Below, one piece after another: positions 36,401 through 47,657 of a stretch of 64,000 nucleotides of DNA. The position numbers were made by a program, and so were the translations under genes. The notes under the pieces were generated by a model, which was given only the letters and a program-made list of their open reading frames with translations, had not been told where the DNA came from and did not search any database. Source of the DNA: Struthio camelus (lineage: Eukaryota > Chordata > Aves > Struthioniformes > Struthionidae); contig NC_090967.1 of the NCBI RefSeq assembly GCF_040807025.1, forward strand, positions 7,494,001-7,558,000. The letters are read 5' to 3'. Each line of letters starts with the position of its first letter. Position 1 is the first letter of the stretch.

Positions 36401-39400
36401 CAGGGCAGGGACGGTCCGGCCGCGGGCTCAGCCCCTGCCCGGCGCGCCGTGCCGCTGCTCGCACCTTCTCAGCGTTGGGGACGGCCTCTGCCTTCTCCTC
36501 CTTCGCCGCCGCCGCCTCCGCCAGGTTCTCCTTGGTGGAAGGCGCCGAGCTGCCGTTCTCCAGCGTCTCCAGCTCCTTCTCCAGCCTGGCGGGGGGATCG
36601 GGGCCGTGAGGCCGCGGCAGGGCCGGCGCGGAGCTTGCTGCAGGCTGCCCAGCGCCCTCCCAGCCGCACGGAGCAACCCCGCTCCCACCAGCTTCGCCCC
36701 CCGGCGCGATAACCGAAGCGTGCCGGCGTCCCCCGCCGCCGGGGCCCCGCGCAGCCCCCGCCAGCCCCCGGCACGCAGCCGTGCAGCTCTACGCCCATGC
36801 CACCCGGAGCGCTGGTGCCCGCCGCTTGGCACCGTGCCCTGTCTCTCTCCGGCTGCCGGCAGGCCCCTCCGCGCCTGCCCCACTCCACCGCAGCCTCTCC
36901 CCTCGCCCCGGCACGGGCAGGGGGCCGGCAGGAGGCAGAAGGGGCTTTTTCCCCCTCCTGCCCCTTCCCTGCCGCACAGCTGGGCCGCGGGGACGAGGAT
37001 GGACGTCCACGGGGATGTCTGCACCCGACCCCGGGGGAGCTGATCTCCCTCTATCCACTGCCGCCTCCCAAAACCGGCCGGGCCCCCAACTCCGAAAACG
37101 AGCGGCTGGCAGGTGGGAGGACGTCTTTCTCCGAGCAGGCTGCAGTTGGGGCCCGGCGGCCGCGGCACGACGTGCCCCGTGCACACGCAGACCGACGGGA
37201 GCTGCGGCCAGCCTTCCGGCTAGTAAAGCGGGAGAGCACCGGGACCCCCCCGCGCCGCCCCCCACACTGCCCCCGTTACCTCTGGATGGTTTCCTCCAGC
37301 TCCTTGGTCTTCACCTCATCCTCCTGCATCTGCTTCTTCATGGCCTCGTCCTCCTCGGAGGCGGAGGCCGGGGCCCCCTCCAGCAGCCATCGCTCCCGCA
37401 GAGCCTTGGACTGGGAGCAGAGGGGTCAGCGCCGGGTGCCCATGCCAGCGCGGCCTCGGCACAGCCCTGGTGCAGCCCCAGCACCGCCCTGGTGCATCCC
37501 AGTGCAGCCCTGGTGCAGCCCCAACACCGCCCTGGTGCATCCCGGTGCAGCCCCAGTGCATCCCTGGTGCATCCCAGTGCAGCCCCGGTGCATCCCTGGT
37601 GCAGCCCTGGTGCATCCCTGGCGCAGCCCCGGTGCATCCCTGGCGCAGCCCCGGTGCATCCCTGGCGCATCCCCAGTGCATCCCCGGTGCAGCCCCAGTG
37701 TGGCCCCGGCCGCCTTTACCTTGAGATGCTGCAGCTGCCGCCTGTCATCCTCGAGCTGCCGCCGCTTGTTCTCGATCTCCGCCTGGCGTTTCCGCTTCTC
37801 CTGGTGGGACGAGACAGCGGCAGAGCCGGCATGGGCGTGGGCAGGCCGAGCATCCCGCCGCAGGCGAGCCGCAGCGGGGAGAGCCGCTGGCCAGCCGCAG
37901 GCTCCCGCGGGCCGCAGCACAGCCAAGTCGAGAAGCGGCAGCCCCGCGGTCCCAGCACGTCCGTTGTTTCCTAGTCTGCCTTCCAGCTGGGAGTGCGACC
38001 GGCAGCCCAGCGGCCCAGCGTAACGTCCCTGCCCTGGCTGGGGGAAACCGAGGCACGGAGGGGGCCCGGGCGCCCCTGCCCTGAGCGAGGCCGCCGGCAC
38101 GGCGCAAACCGGCCCCCAGCGGCGCCTCCCCACCCCGCTCGCCGCACGCCCCGGCGTCTGCCCGGGTCACTCCAGCAGAGGCCGGCTGGCTGCGTCCCGG
38201 AAAGCGTTGCCCGTTTTTCCCCTCCGGCACAGACCAATCTGCCCTTAGCACAGCAGCGGTCAGCCCAACGGCGAGCGGGTCCAGCACCGGCGCCGGCACA
38301 GCCGGGAAGAGCATCCTCGCTGGCCCGGCCGGGGCTCGGCGCAGGGCAGCCACCGGCAAACCTCCCCGCGCGGGGCCGAGCGGCCCCGAGCGCCCCGGCG
38401 CGGAGGGGACTTACCGCGATGGCCTGCAGCCGCTCCTGCTGCAGGGCGCTGGCCTCGGCCGCCCTGCAAGAGAGCACAGAGCGGGGTGAGGCAGCCGGAC
38501 CCCGCCGCCAGCGACGCCCCCAACTTCTCTCTTCCACCAGCGGCTTCTCGCCGTTCCCGTCGCTGCCCCGCAGCCGAGGGCGCCCGCCCCGGCCCGGCCC
38601 CCGCAGCCGCGCAGGTGGAAGCCCCGGCCACCCCACTGCAAACCTTGGTGCGCACCTTCCAGTCCAGCCCGCTTCTTGGCTGCTGACACCTTCCCCGGGC
38701 GGTGACCTCTCCGGGCTGGGGGCACGCGCAAACACACCCATGCACACACACATGCACGTGTGCACATACACACACATACAGGTGCATACACACACACGCA
38801 CATGCACACACATGCATGCACGCACCCAGACGCATGCACGCACACACGCGTGCACGCACACACACACACACACACACGTGTGCACACACACACAGCCCCC
38901 TCCCCTGGCTGGCTGCTGGCCAGACCATGCTAACGAAGTGCTTCGCCGTGACAGTATTTAGGGCGGGAGGCAGGGAGGTATCGCAAGGGGCTGGATCGCT
39001 GCCGTTTGCTTCCCGGAGCGGGGAACCACAGCACCAGGGCTGCTGCATGGGAGCGGAGCCCGGAGCAGCACGGCGCGGAGGGACCAGCGCCGGCCGCAGG
39101 GCTGGGGGCAGCGCCGCTGCGGCGGCCGGGCCCGTCCTGCCGCTCCTCCGAGGTGCCGGCCAGCTTAGTTCCGGCTAGCGGTTCAGCACACATCCACTTT
39201 CACGGCCCCCGAGAGCTCCCGCCCCGGCTGCGAGCACCAGTGCCAGGCCGGCAGAGGCTCACGGGGCGCCGCACAATGCCCCATGCCCATCACCCCCGTG
39301 TCGGGCCGGGGACGAAGCACCCTGGCAGCAGGCAGGAGCCACCTGGGCCTGCCACTGGCAGGAGAGATTTACTTGCCCGCTGCCGTGGAGGATCCCCCCC

Positions 39401-42400
39401 GGACGGTGCGACACACGGGGCGGGCGGGCGGCCGCGGCGGGACCCAGCGCCCCGAGCGCCCCTGCGAAGCCACCGCGCTCGGCCAGCTCTCGCCCTCATC
39501 CTCCCCTCACCCCGCACCCGGCATCCCGGTGGCGTGTGAAATCAGGGCCAAAAAAAAAAAAAAAAAAAAAAGGCAAAAAAGCAAAATGGGAAGGTGCCGC
39601 CTTTGGAGGAGTTATTTTTGTGCCGTTCGAGGCGATGCTGTGACTGCTTTGCACCCGCACGCGTGCGCGCACCCGCTGCCAGCAGCCGCCTGCTTGTCAC
39701 GCTGGCAACCCGCCTGCCGGCCCAACGCTGCACCCCGGCCCCAAAAGCAAAGACTTAAAAAACCGAACGGAGTCGGAGGGGCTGCGAGGCCCCTGCTCGT
39801 CGCGCTCCCGCCGGGAGCCTGGCACGCGGCCCCGCGCCACGACGGACTAGGGGCAGAAGCAGAAGGGCAGGAGCAGCCCGGCCGGCCCCCGGCCCGGGGC
39901 CGCCCTTCGCCCAGCCTGTCCTGCCCCGGGTCCCGCGCGGCCGGCTCCGGCATTCCCGGCCTCCGAGGGCTTTGGACCGGGGCCCGTTTCTCTCCCGGAC
40001 CTTGCCCCGTCCGACGGATCCAGATTCTTGCAGCGTTCCTGAAACGTTCTGTTCCTGCCTTTCCTCCCTCCTCCATCCTCTTTATTTTCCATTATTCGCT
40101 ACAGGCTCTGCATTCCCGGGTCGGCAGCCAGGAATCTTCCTGGCCCGGGGAGAGCCGCAGCCCCGGCCGGATGCCCTCGCCGCCGCCGCCCGTTCCCCGG
40201 CGGCCCTGCGCGCTCCCGACCCCCGCGGGGCCCCGGCGGGTCCGCCCGGCGCCTGCGGCACCCCGAGCGGGAGGAGGAGACGGGGCAGCCGGACCACCGA
40301 GGTGGAGGAGGGGTCGAGGGCTCCATCGCTGGCACGGCAGAGCCCGTTTTGTTTCCCCGCCCAGCCGAGCGCCGTCGCCAGACCATGTCCGTGACGTCCC
40401 CCGTCTCCCGCTCCGGTCGGCGGGGCAGGAGCAGCCTCGGCCGCTGCCTCATCCCGGGGAGGGCTGGATGCTCAGCGCGGGGAGCAAAGCGGAGCCTGGG
40501 GATGCTCCTGCCCTGGGCGAGGCGTAAATCAGAGCAGCCTCAAAGCTGCTCCGCCTTCCCCGGGGAGGCAGGACTGCCGCAGGCTGGGAGGGCGCCCGGC
40601 AGCCCCATGGCGGGGGGTCATGGAAACGAGGGGCTGGGAGTGGGGCCGGGGCTGTCGCACCCTCCTCTTCCTCCCAGCCCTCCCAGCTGGGTGGGAAACC
40701 CAAGAGGCCAGAGCGCTGCCAGCCCCCCTGGGGACAGGGATGGCGCCGGCGCAGCGGCTGGCGTGGCCTGGCCCCGCAGTGGGGGGGGGGGAAGGGGGGG
40801 CCAGGGCCACGCTGGCCCCCGCCAGCCCCGCTCTCTGGAGGGGGCCCGGGGGCTCCTCTCGCTCCGACGGTGGGTGATGGGAGCGGTGGGAGCCGGGAGG
40901 CGGGCGCCCTGGCAACGGCGCCCTGGCAACGGCGCCATGGCAACGCAGCCGAGCAGGCACCGGGGACCGGCTGATGCGCAGCCGGAGCCCGGCAACGCGC
41001 CGGGGGCCTCTGCGGCGCCCGCGCAACCCTGGGCGCCGCGGCAGGGCCCCAGGGCCCCCTTCCGAGGGCAGAGCAGCAAAGCAGGAGCGACCCCCTCCCT
41101 TCGCCCCTCCTGCCGTCACCCCGTCTCAGCTCTCGCCCACAGGCTCGTGCCTTGGCGCCCGCTCTGCGCCCGGCACGGGGGGCCGGGGCAGCCCCCCGAG
41201 CCGCTTCCGGAGGCGCCGCGCGGTGGGAGAGCCGGGGGCCGCGGCACGGGACCGCGGGCGCCGGCGGCCCCAGGAGCCCCCGCCACGCCGGGGGAGCGGC
41301 GGACGAGCCCCGTGCGCCCGCGCCAGCACGCACGCGTGGCTGAGCGCGCCCGCCGCTCCCCCGGCCGCTCCAGCTCTTCCCAGCCCTGCTGATGCCGCCG
41401 TTTCCTACCATCACAAGGGAAGCCCGTGACCTTTTGTCTCCTCCCCGCCTGACATGAAACAATAATGTTTATTTGCCTTCCTCTGTTTTTTCCCATTAGC
41501 TCATCCAAATGTGCGAAGAGCCGTTTCAAGCTGCTGCTCCGCTCTCCTGACCTCCGCTCCCTTTCCACCGCATCCGAGCCAGAGGAGAAGGCCGGGAGAG
41601 AGCCCTCCCGTGCCGAGCTCCCGTCTCCCCCAGGGCACCCCGACCCCCCGCCGAGGGCGGCCGGCCTCCGTGGGGCGCAGGGCCCGGAGCGGGTGCAACC
41701 GGTGGCAGCGCAGGCAGAAATCGCGGGAGCCGCACTGATTTGCGCCGCCGCTCCCGCGCCGAGAGCGCGAGCCCTCGGCCGGCCAGGCCAGGCGCGCGGC
41801 GCGGCTGCGGCGCAGCCTGGAAAGCCTCTGCCACAAAGCCATCAACAGCAGGGCCGCTATCGCGCACCGGTGCCCGCGGCAGACCGGGGGGGCTGGCCGT
41901 CATCGCCAGCAAAGGCGGCGGGATCGGGGCAGCACAGCCCCACGCGTAACCCCAGCGCCCGGGCCGAGCTGGCTGCGCCACGCCGCGCGGGGCCGCCGGC
42001 GACGCGAGGGCCGGCCCCGGCGAGCGGCACGGCGCCCTCGCTCCGGCTCTCCGGGACGTTCCCGCGCCGCGCCGGCTGCATGGCCCCGGCCCTCGCTCCT
42101 CCGCCCCGCTCCGCCGACCGCGGCCCCCCGCCGCGGAGCGGGGGGCACCGGGGGGACCCGGGGGCCAGCGGCAGGAGGAGACGGCAGCCCCAGGCGCCTG
42201 AAAGCGCAGGACGCATTAGAGCAGAGCGGAGCTGCCTGATTGATTCTCCGGGCTGAGACGTGGGCTGGGAGTGCCAGGAGAAAATGGATCCTATGAATAT
42301 TTGATGAACGGAGGCTTAGGGAGGGAGTTTGATTGGAAAATTACAGATCTTTCAAACAATGGTTCAAGTGCCCTCCAAACACTTGGGTTTCCAGCTCCCT

Positions 42401-45400
42401 TCCAGTTAGAGGAGCAGGGCTCCACTAGGAAACACCCACACGATTTATGAATGAGCCGAGCCTGCCTCTCCCCATGCCTGGGAAACCCGACCGGCTGGCA
42501 CCGGGGCGGCCCGGCAGCGCCAGCGCCGGCCCGGGCACACGGGGCTCGGCTCCTCGCCGCGGGCGCAACAACCCCGGCTGCGTCGCTTCGTCTCCGGGCC
42601 TGGGCTCTCGCTCACGCGAGGAAAAGCCGCCTTCCCGCACCAAACACGAGGACAAAGGCTCTGAAGAGCTGGCGGCAACGCGCATCTTGCACAGCCTTTC
42701 GGTTACCCCAGCTGAGGCCCGGGCACCTACAGACACTGATGACCTGCAGGGAGGTCTGTCCCCGGAGCCCCAGCCAGGAGACGCGGCCCGGCCCACGTCC
42801 AGCTCCTCTCCAGCAGGAAACACCTGGCTGGAGCAGAACCAGCTGGGGCTCCTCTCCGCGACAGCCGCTGGGAGGCTGCCGGAGGACACGTCCCGCTCCC
42901 CGGAGGCTGCCGTCGGTCTGGGGCCCGAGGGAGTCGCTCGCCTCCCAGGCCCGCGCGAGCATTAACTAAACCAGGCCCAGAAAATGAGGCTCCCTGTCAC
43001 GGCCCCAGCCTGCAGCCCCGCGCTCTCCGCCTGCAGCAGACCCTGCCCGGCGCACGTCCTTCCCCGGCGCTGCTCCTCCCGGGCTCCCGGCGGCGCGGGG
43101 CAGGAAAGGTTTCCGTGGCAGAGCCCCGCCGACGGCCCCGTCCCACCTCGCAGGAGCAGCCCCCACCCCACAGCGCTGCCCCGCTGCAGCCCCCTCGCTG
43201 CTGGCCGACGGCGCCCGCCCGAGCCGTCCGGACGAGCACGCCGCGACCCCGGCACCGCGCGGACCCGGCCGGCCCTGGGCGACGGCGGCTGTTTTGGGCC
43301 AGGAACCAGGAACGCCAGCAGCAGCAGTTTCTCCAGGAAACCTGCTCCGGCTCCAGTTCCTGCCCAGCCCCGTGCACTTGAGACGTGCGCGATGCGCCGG
43401 TCCGGCCCGGAGAGGCTGCTCGTCCCGCGGCGGCGGGCTGAACTCTGAGCCCCGGGACGCGTCGGCCCCGCGAGCCCCGCGCGGGCTCCCTCACGGGGGC
43501 CGCTGTTGTGCCGCTGTCCGCGGCAGAGCTTTATGGCTTCCTCCGGGACGTGTGGGAGCAGCGACGGCCGGAGACGCAGCGGCTGCCCTCGCCCAGCCCT
43601 CGGCTTCGCACGTGGGAGAGGGGCAGATCCCACCCGCGGCTCCTCGGACCCCGGGCACCGGGTCAGCTGGAGGCACGTAGAGGGGGGCCCCGAGTGCCTT
43701 CCCGAGGACGGTGCCCCCAGATTACCCGAAAGGCAGAAATCTCCCTCCTTCCCCACGATGAGACTATCACATCAGAGACGGGAACCATCAGAAGGGCACG
43801 ACCAAGGGAGCACCTGGCTCCCGTGGAGATCAGAAACCCGGAGGGGAGGAACAGCAAGACACCAAGACAAAATATCAGAGCGCTCGGAAGTGGAGATGCA
43901 ACATCTCCAGCTACTCAACAGCATCCATCACAGTGGGAGGAGAGGAGAGGAAAGCAGCCGTGAAAGGACCAGCTTTTATAAGAGCTGGAAGCTTTTAGCC
44001 AAACCTTTCCCTTGGCACCAGCAGCTCATGGCAGCCAGGACCCTCCTCCAGCTGCTGCCAAGGCCAAGGACAAGCAAGAGCCAGCCCAAGCCTGGGAAAG
44101 CGGCTCCCCTGAGCACATTAGCTCAGACTGGCATTTTCTGGAGCAAGACTGACCCTTGCTCAAACCAGGGCAGGAGCGCTAGAGTTCCCGGTTTCTCCAT
44201 GCGCGTTTTGGCGTTATAAATGCCCATCACCTTTTGCACATTTATTCCCACCCAAAATCTCAAGATCCATCTCCAGAAGAGCCAAAACCCACAGGGAGAA
44301 TGGACGGGTGTGCTCCGAACCTGCTCAAACAGGAGCCATGTGCGCTCTGGTTTTGCTTTTCGGCTCACCCACACGCTTGCAAACCCGACACTGGGGAACA
44401 AGCTGCTTCCCGCGCGCGGAAGGAGCGGACCCCTCACCGCCAGGGCACGTTTCACTTGGGGGGTGTTCAGCCAAACAAAGAACGACCGAATATTCCCAGA
44501 ACGCAAAGCGCGGCCGGAACAAAAGCCCCACGGCCCCTCCTGGGGCCCCGCGCGGCAGGGCTCGCTCCGGCGGCTGCTCCCGGGGCCGTTCCTGCGCCGG
44601 GGCCGGCTCTCCGGTGGGACGTTGGCCAGCACGGGCGGCCCGGCCAGCTCAGATCGCTGCTGGGGAGCTTTGAGGAGCGACACTTAGCCCAAGCAAGCGC
44701 CTCTCGGCCACGATGCACCAGGTGCGCTGGCTCTCACAAGGGTCCAGCTTGCAGCCCTGGCCACCGGAGGAGATCGGGAAAGAGGAGCGGAGCCGGGGAA
44801 ACGCTGCAGCCCGCTGCAGAGATGGGGAGCAGGAGCCGTTGTCCTGCCTCGCGCTGTCATCTCAGCTGGGAGCCGACCGAACCCCCTGCACCACATCCTC
44901 TGTTCCCCCTGCCCCGGCGTGAGACCCCAAATCCAGCCCTGAACACCTTTTCTTCCAACGTCATGACCCACGGCTCTGGCATTTGCCTCAGTGTTTTTTG
45001 GCAAACGATCTCCAAGCTTTTCCTCCTGAAAAGAGGCACTTTTCAGAAGGGATCGATGTACCAAGGAGCTCCCCAAAACCTGGCTCGGCGAGCACCGGTA
45101 TGGCATGGCTGCCGCCTGCTGCACCGCGCCGGGAGCCCGCGCCCGGGCCCCCAGCCCCGTGCCGCTCGGCTCGCCGGGGGCCAGAGCCCAGCGCCGATGC
45201 CTGGGAGCGGCCCCCCTTCCCTGCCCGGCCCCCCGCCGCTCCCCAGGGCCCCCCCAGGCGGGAGCAGGCACCCGGACCTGTTGAGCTCCCGGCGTCGCAT
45301 CGGGCTACCGCACGGCCAGCGACTTGGCACACGGCGAGGCGCCAGCGAGCAGGAGGCGGTCGCTGCCCCCGGGCTCTGCCGGACGGACGGACGCCCCGGG

Positions 45401-46060
45401 GAGCCCGAGGACCCCCCAGCGCCCGGTGCCAAACCCGGGAGGTGCCAGAGGACGCCGGCGGGGCCCTGCGCCCCGCGGCAGCGAGGGGAGGAAAGGCCTA
45501 GGTGAACCAGAGCCAGCCCAGCTGCAGCATATCGAGCGGCAAACCTGCCCCGCGCCCTCCCAGCGCGTTACCGGCCCCGGGGCGTCGCAGCCCGCGGGGC
45601 AGAACCGCCGTGCAGCGGGGTGGTGCTCGGCTGCAGCCTCCCGCCGGCGGCCCCGCCTGGTGCCTCTGCCGCACCCGCCGGAGCAGGGCCCCACCGCAGC
45701 GCACAAAGGACGAGGCCGGGCCCGGGCAGCGATGCTCCGGCGCCCCGAGCGCGGCCCGGCGGGCGGCGGCGCGCAGCAGCCCCCGGCGCGGGCAGGTTCC
45801 CGGCGGGGGGGCGGAGGGGGGGGGGCTCGCAGCCACCCACGCCCGGCAGCAACAACAGGTTCAAAGCACAAAAACAAGCGCCCGCGCAGCCGGCTCCCCC
45901 CGGCTCCCCGCACGGCCGCCAGCGGGGACTCAGCCCCGGGGCCTCCGCCGCTGCGCCCCCCGCTGCCGCCCGGGCGCCCCGCAGCCCTGGGGCAGCACCG
46001 GGGGCCCAGCCCGGCGCGGGGGCCCCGAGCCCCGGCCGCCGGCTCCGGTACTCACTCCAT
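33407..46060 (-). CDS. PALM: paralemmin-1
   Basis: Nine coding exons on the minus strand: 46060-46056, 38463-38415, 37800-37720, 37410-37280, 36585-36465, 36289-36268, 36094-36032, 35089-34958 and 33978-33407. All have GT-AG borders and matching phases, giving 391 residues (human 387). Paralemmin is a lipid-anchored protein of the inner plasma membrane that promotes filopodia and dendritic growth. Exon 1 codes only ATGGA. Residues 5-100 are a charged coiled coil (QQERLQAIA, EKRKRQAEIENKRRQLEDD, SKALRERWLLEG, LEKELETLENG). Then follow MYSVEITVEKDRVTGETKV, SSSEVDELIHKADEVTLSD and VTMIFMGYQNVEDE. The C-terminus KKQRCKCCTVM has a CaaX box (CTVM) for prenylation with adjacent Cys residues for palmitoylation, as in human (CSIM). 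A 22-base exon and a 7.6-kb first intron are notable. The promoter region is CpG-rich and faces PRSS57. Confidence 0.96.
37460..37705. repeat. minisatellite in PALM intron 3
   Basis: Roughly decameric units alternate between CCTGGTGCATCC and CCGGTGCAGCC forms with CAACACCGCC variants. It fills most of the 309-base intron between PALM exons 3 and 4. Confidence 0.9.
38722..38893. repeat. CA-rich microsatellite
   Basis: Runs of CACACA are interspersed with CATGCA and CACGTG-type units, an imperfect alternating purine-pyrimidine tract that could adopt Z-DNA. Confidence 0.9.
42220..42450. promoter_or_regulatory. AT-richer island in PALM intron 1, possible enhancer
   Basis: About 230 bases have balanced composition amid very GC-rich intron. 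They hold TGATTGATT (42238-42246, PBX/HOX-like), ATTGGAAAATTACAG, ACAATGG (42356-42362, SOX-like) and TCAAGTG (42364-42370, NKX2-like). Such islands in GC-rich avian introns are often conserved non-coding elements. Motifs this short are frequent, so this is an inference. Confidence 0.3.
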
Positions 46061-47657
46061 TTTCCAGCCGGGCTCCGCGGCCGGCGGCGGCTCCGGGGCG
46101 GTGCGGGAGGCGGCGGCGGCGCGGGCGAGGCGCGGGCGGAGCGGGGCCGGCGGCCGCCGGCGTCCCGGCGCTCAGGGCCCGGCGGGCGGCGGCATCCCCG
46201 GCGGGGCTGCGGGATGCGCAGGGATGTCGGGGCCGCGCCGGTGCCTCCCCGCCTCCCCGCGCCGCCCGCACAGCTCCGTCTGCCGGGCGCCGCCCGCCAC
46301 TGCCGCCCGCCGCCGCCGCCCCTCACCCGGCCTCGGGGCGGCGCGGCCGCTGCTGGCGGGGGGGAGCAGGGCGGGGCCGGGGGGCACTGCGGGACCAGCA
46401 CCCCGGCCACCTCCCCGGATCGCATCCCGGCTCCGGTGGGACACACCGGCTCGGCACACCCGGAGCAGAGCGGCCCCAAGGGTCTGCAGCCCCCCGGGGC
46501 GGGCCGAGCCCCCCGGGGAAACGAGCGCCAGGATCGTGGGGCCTGAACCCCGAGACAAGAGGGGGGACCTGCACGTGGCTCAGCGCCATGGCACCCTCCT
46601 CCCCAGCACACCAGGAACGGGTCTCCCACCCGCCGGCACCGCTGCAGCGGAAGGCCGCTGCCCAGCCGTGCTCCTCGCACGCGCCGCGCCGGGACCCCCG
46701 CGCGCCGCCACGCCAGCGCTGCGCAAGCAGCGGCTGGGGAGAGGAAGGAGCAGAAGGGGAAGTCTAGGCTGGATGTTTGCTCCTCTCCACTCATTCGTTT
46801 CCCAATGCAACGGTTTCCTCTGACAAACTGACACAGGAAGCCTGGACCCAGTCTCAGCCCATCGGTGGCATTAGGAAATCTGCCCTGCTGCCCACGGCGA
46901 GAGCTCCTCGCCTGGCCCCAGGCAAAGCCAGCTCTGCAGGGGTGTCTGCCGGGAGTCAAAGCCCCGTCTCCCACCCGATACACCCTCTCGCACCCCAGGG
47001 AGGGATCCAGATTCTCGAGGCGCAAACTGCCCCACTGCTTGTGGGCCCGATCCCGGAGCCAGCAGGTCCCTGACGCTCTGGAAGGGCCTAAGGGAAGAGG
47101 CAGGTCTGAAGGGAGCCCAGCCCCGGCGTGACCCACAGCAGCAAGGCCAACGGCCAGCCCCCGAGACCCCCCGAATCGTAGGAGATGTCCCTGGGACACA
47201 GCTGGGTCCACCTCACACCCTCTATGCCAAGAGGAGAGAGATTTCCTCCTCATTAGCTTAAGGCACAAAAGGAGCCAGGATGTGTTTGGGAAGCTGCTCT
47301 GCTTTCTCTCTTCCTTCCTTAATCCGCTCTGCTCCCGGCAAGCAGCCTCTGCTCCCGGGGAGGCTGCTGCAGAGCGGTGCAGCAGCCCAGCCCTGCGCGC
47401 CAGCCAGTCCAACCCCGCAGCGGGCCGGGCGCCCCTTTGCCCCCCCCACGTCCAACCCAGGCGCCGCTGCACGGCCGGTGCCCCCCCTTGAGCAATTTCA
47501 CAAGGCAGCAACGCCCGCAGAGGAGGGAGATCCCCCCCCCAGCACCCACGCCGAGGGCTGTGCCCGCAGGCCCTCCCCACCCCCAGGGTTATTTAACAAC
47601 CCCCCCCCGCCCCGAGCGGCCCCGCAGGACGTGGCAGCGGCCCCGCTCCGCGCCAGC
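46061..47657. promoter_or_regulatory. divergent promoter interval between PALM and PRSS57
   Basis: PALM (-) and PRSS57 (+) start 1.6 kb apart, head to head. The PALM side (about 45550-46500) is dense in CpG, which suggests a CpG-island promoter without a TATA box. The PRSS57 side (47250-47650) is C-rich with fewer CpGs. No coding exon is seen between them. Confidence 0.5.
47590..47596 (+). promoter_or_regulatory. TATA-like box of PRSS57
   Basis: TATTTAA lies 62 bases before the PRSS57 ATG. A start about 30 bases downstream would give a 5' UTR of only 30-40 bases, as is common for granule proteases. Position is suggestive only. Confidence 0.35.

Larger units (their letters stand above)
38464..46055 (-). 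other. PALM intron 1
   Basis: A 7.6-kb intron separates the 5-base coding exon from the rest. It contains the CA-rich microsatellite near 38.7-38.9 kb, a poly(A) run at 39549-39571, long composition-driven open frames, and several AT-richer islands (41400-41520, 42220-42450, 44200-44300, 44940-45070) that could be regulatory. I found no nested gene. The 5' end of the intron lies in the CpG-rich promoter region. Confidence 0.6.

Noticed and set aside
45568-47580. 670-codon minus-strand frame
   Set aside because: It runs through the CpG-rich PALM promoter and the PRSS57 upstream region, with no recognisable domain and no conserved start.
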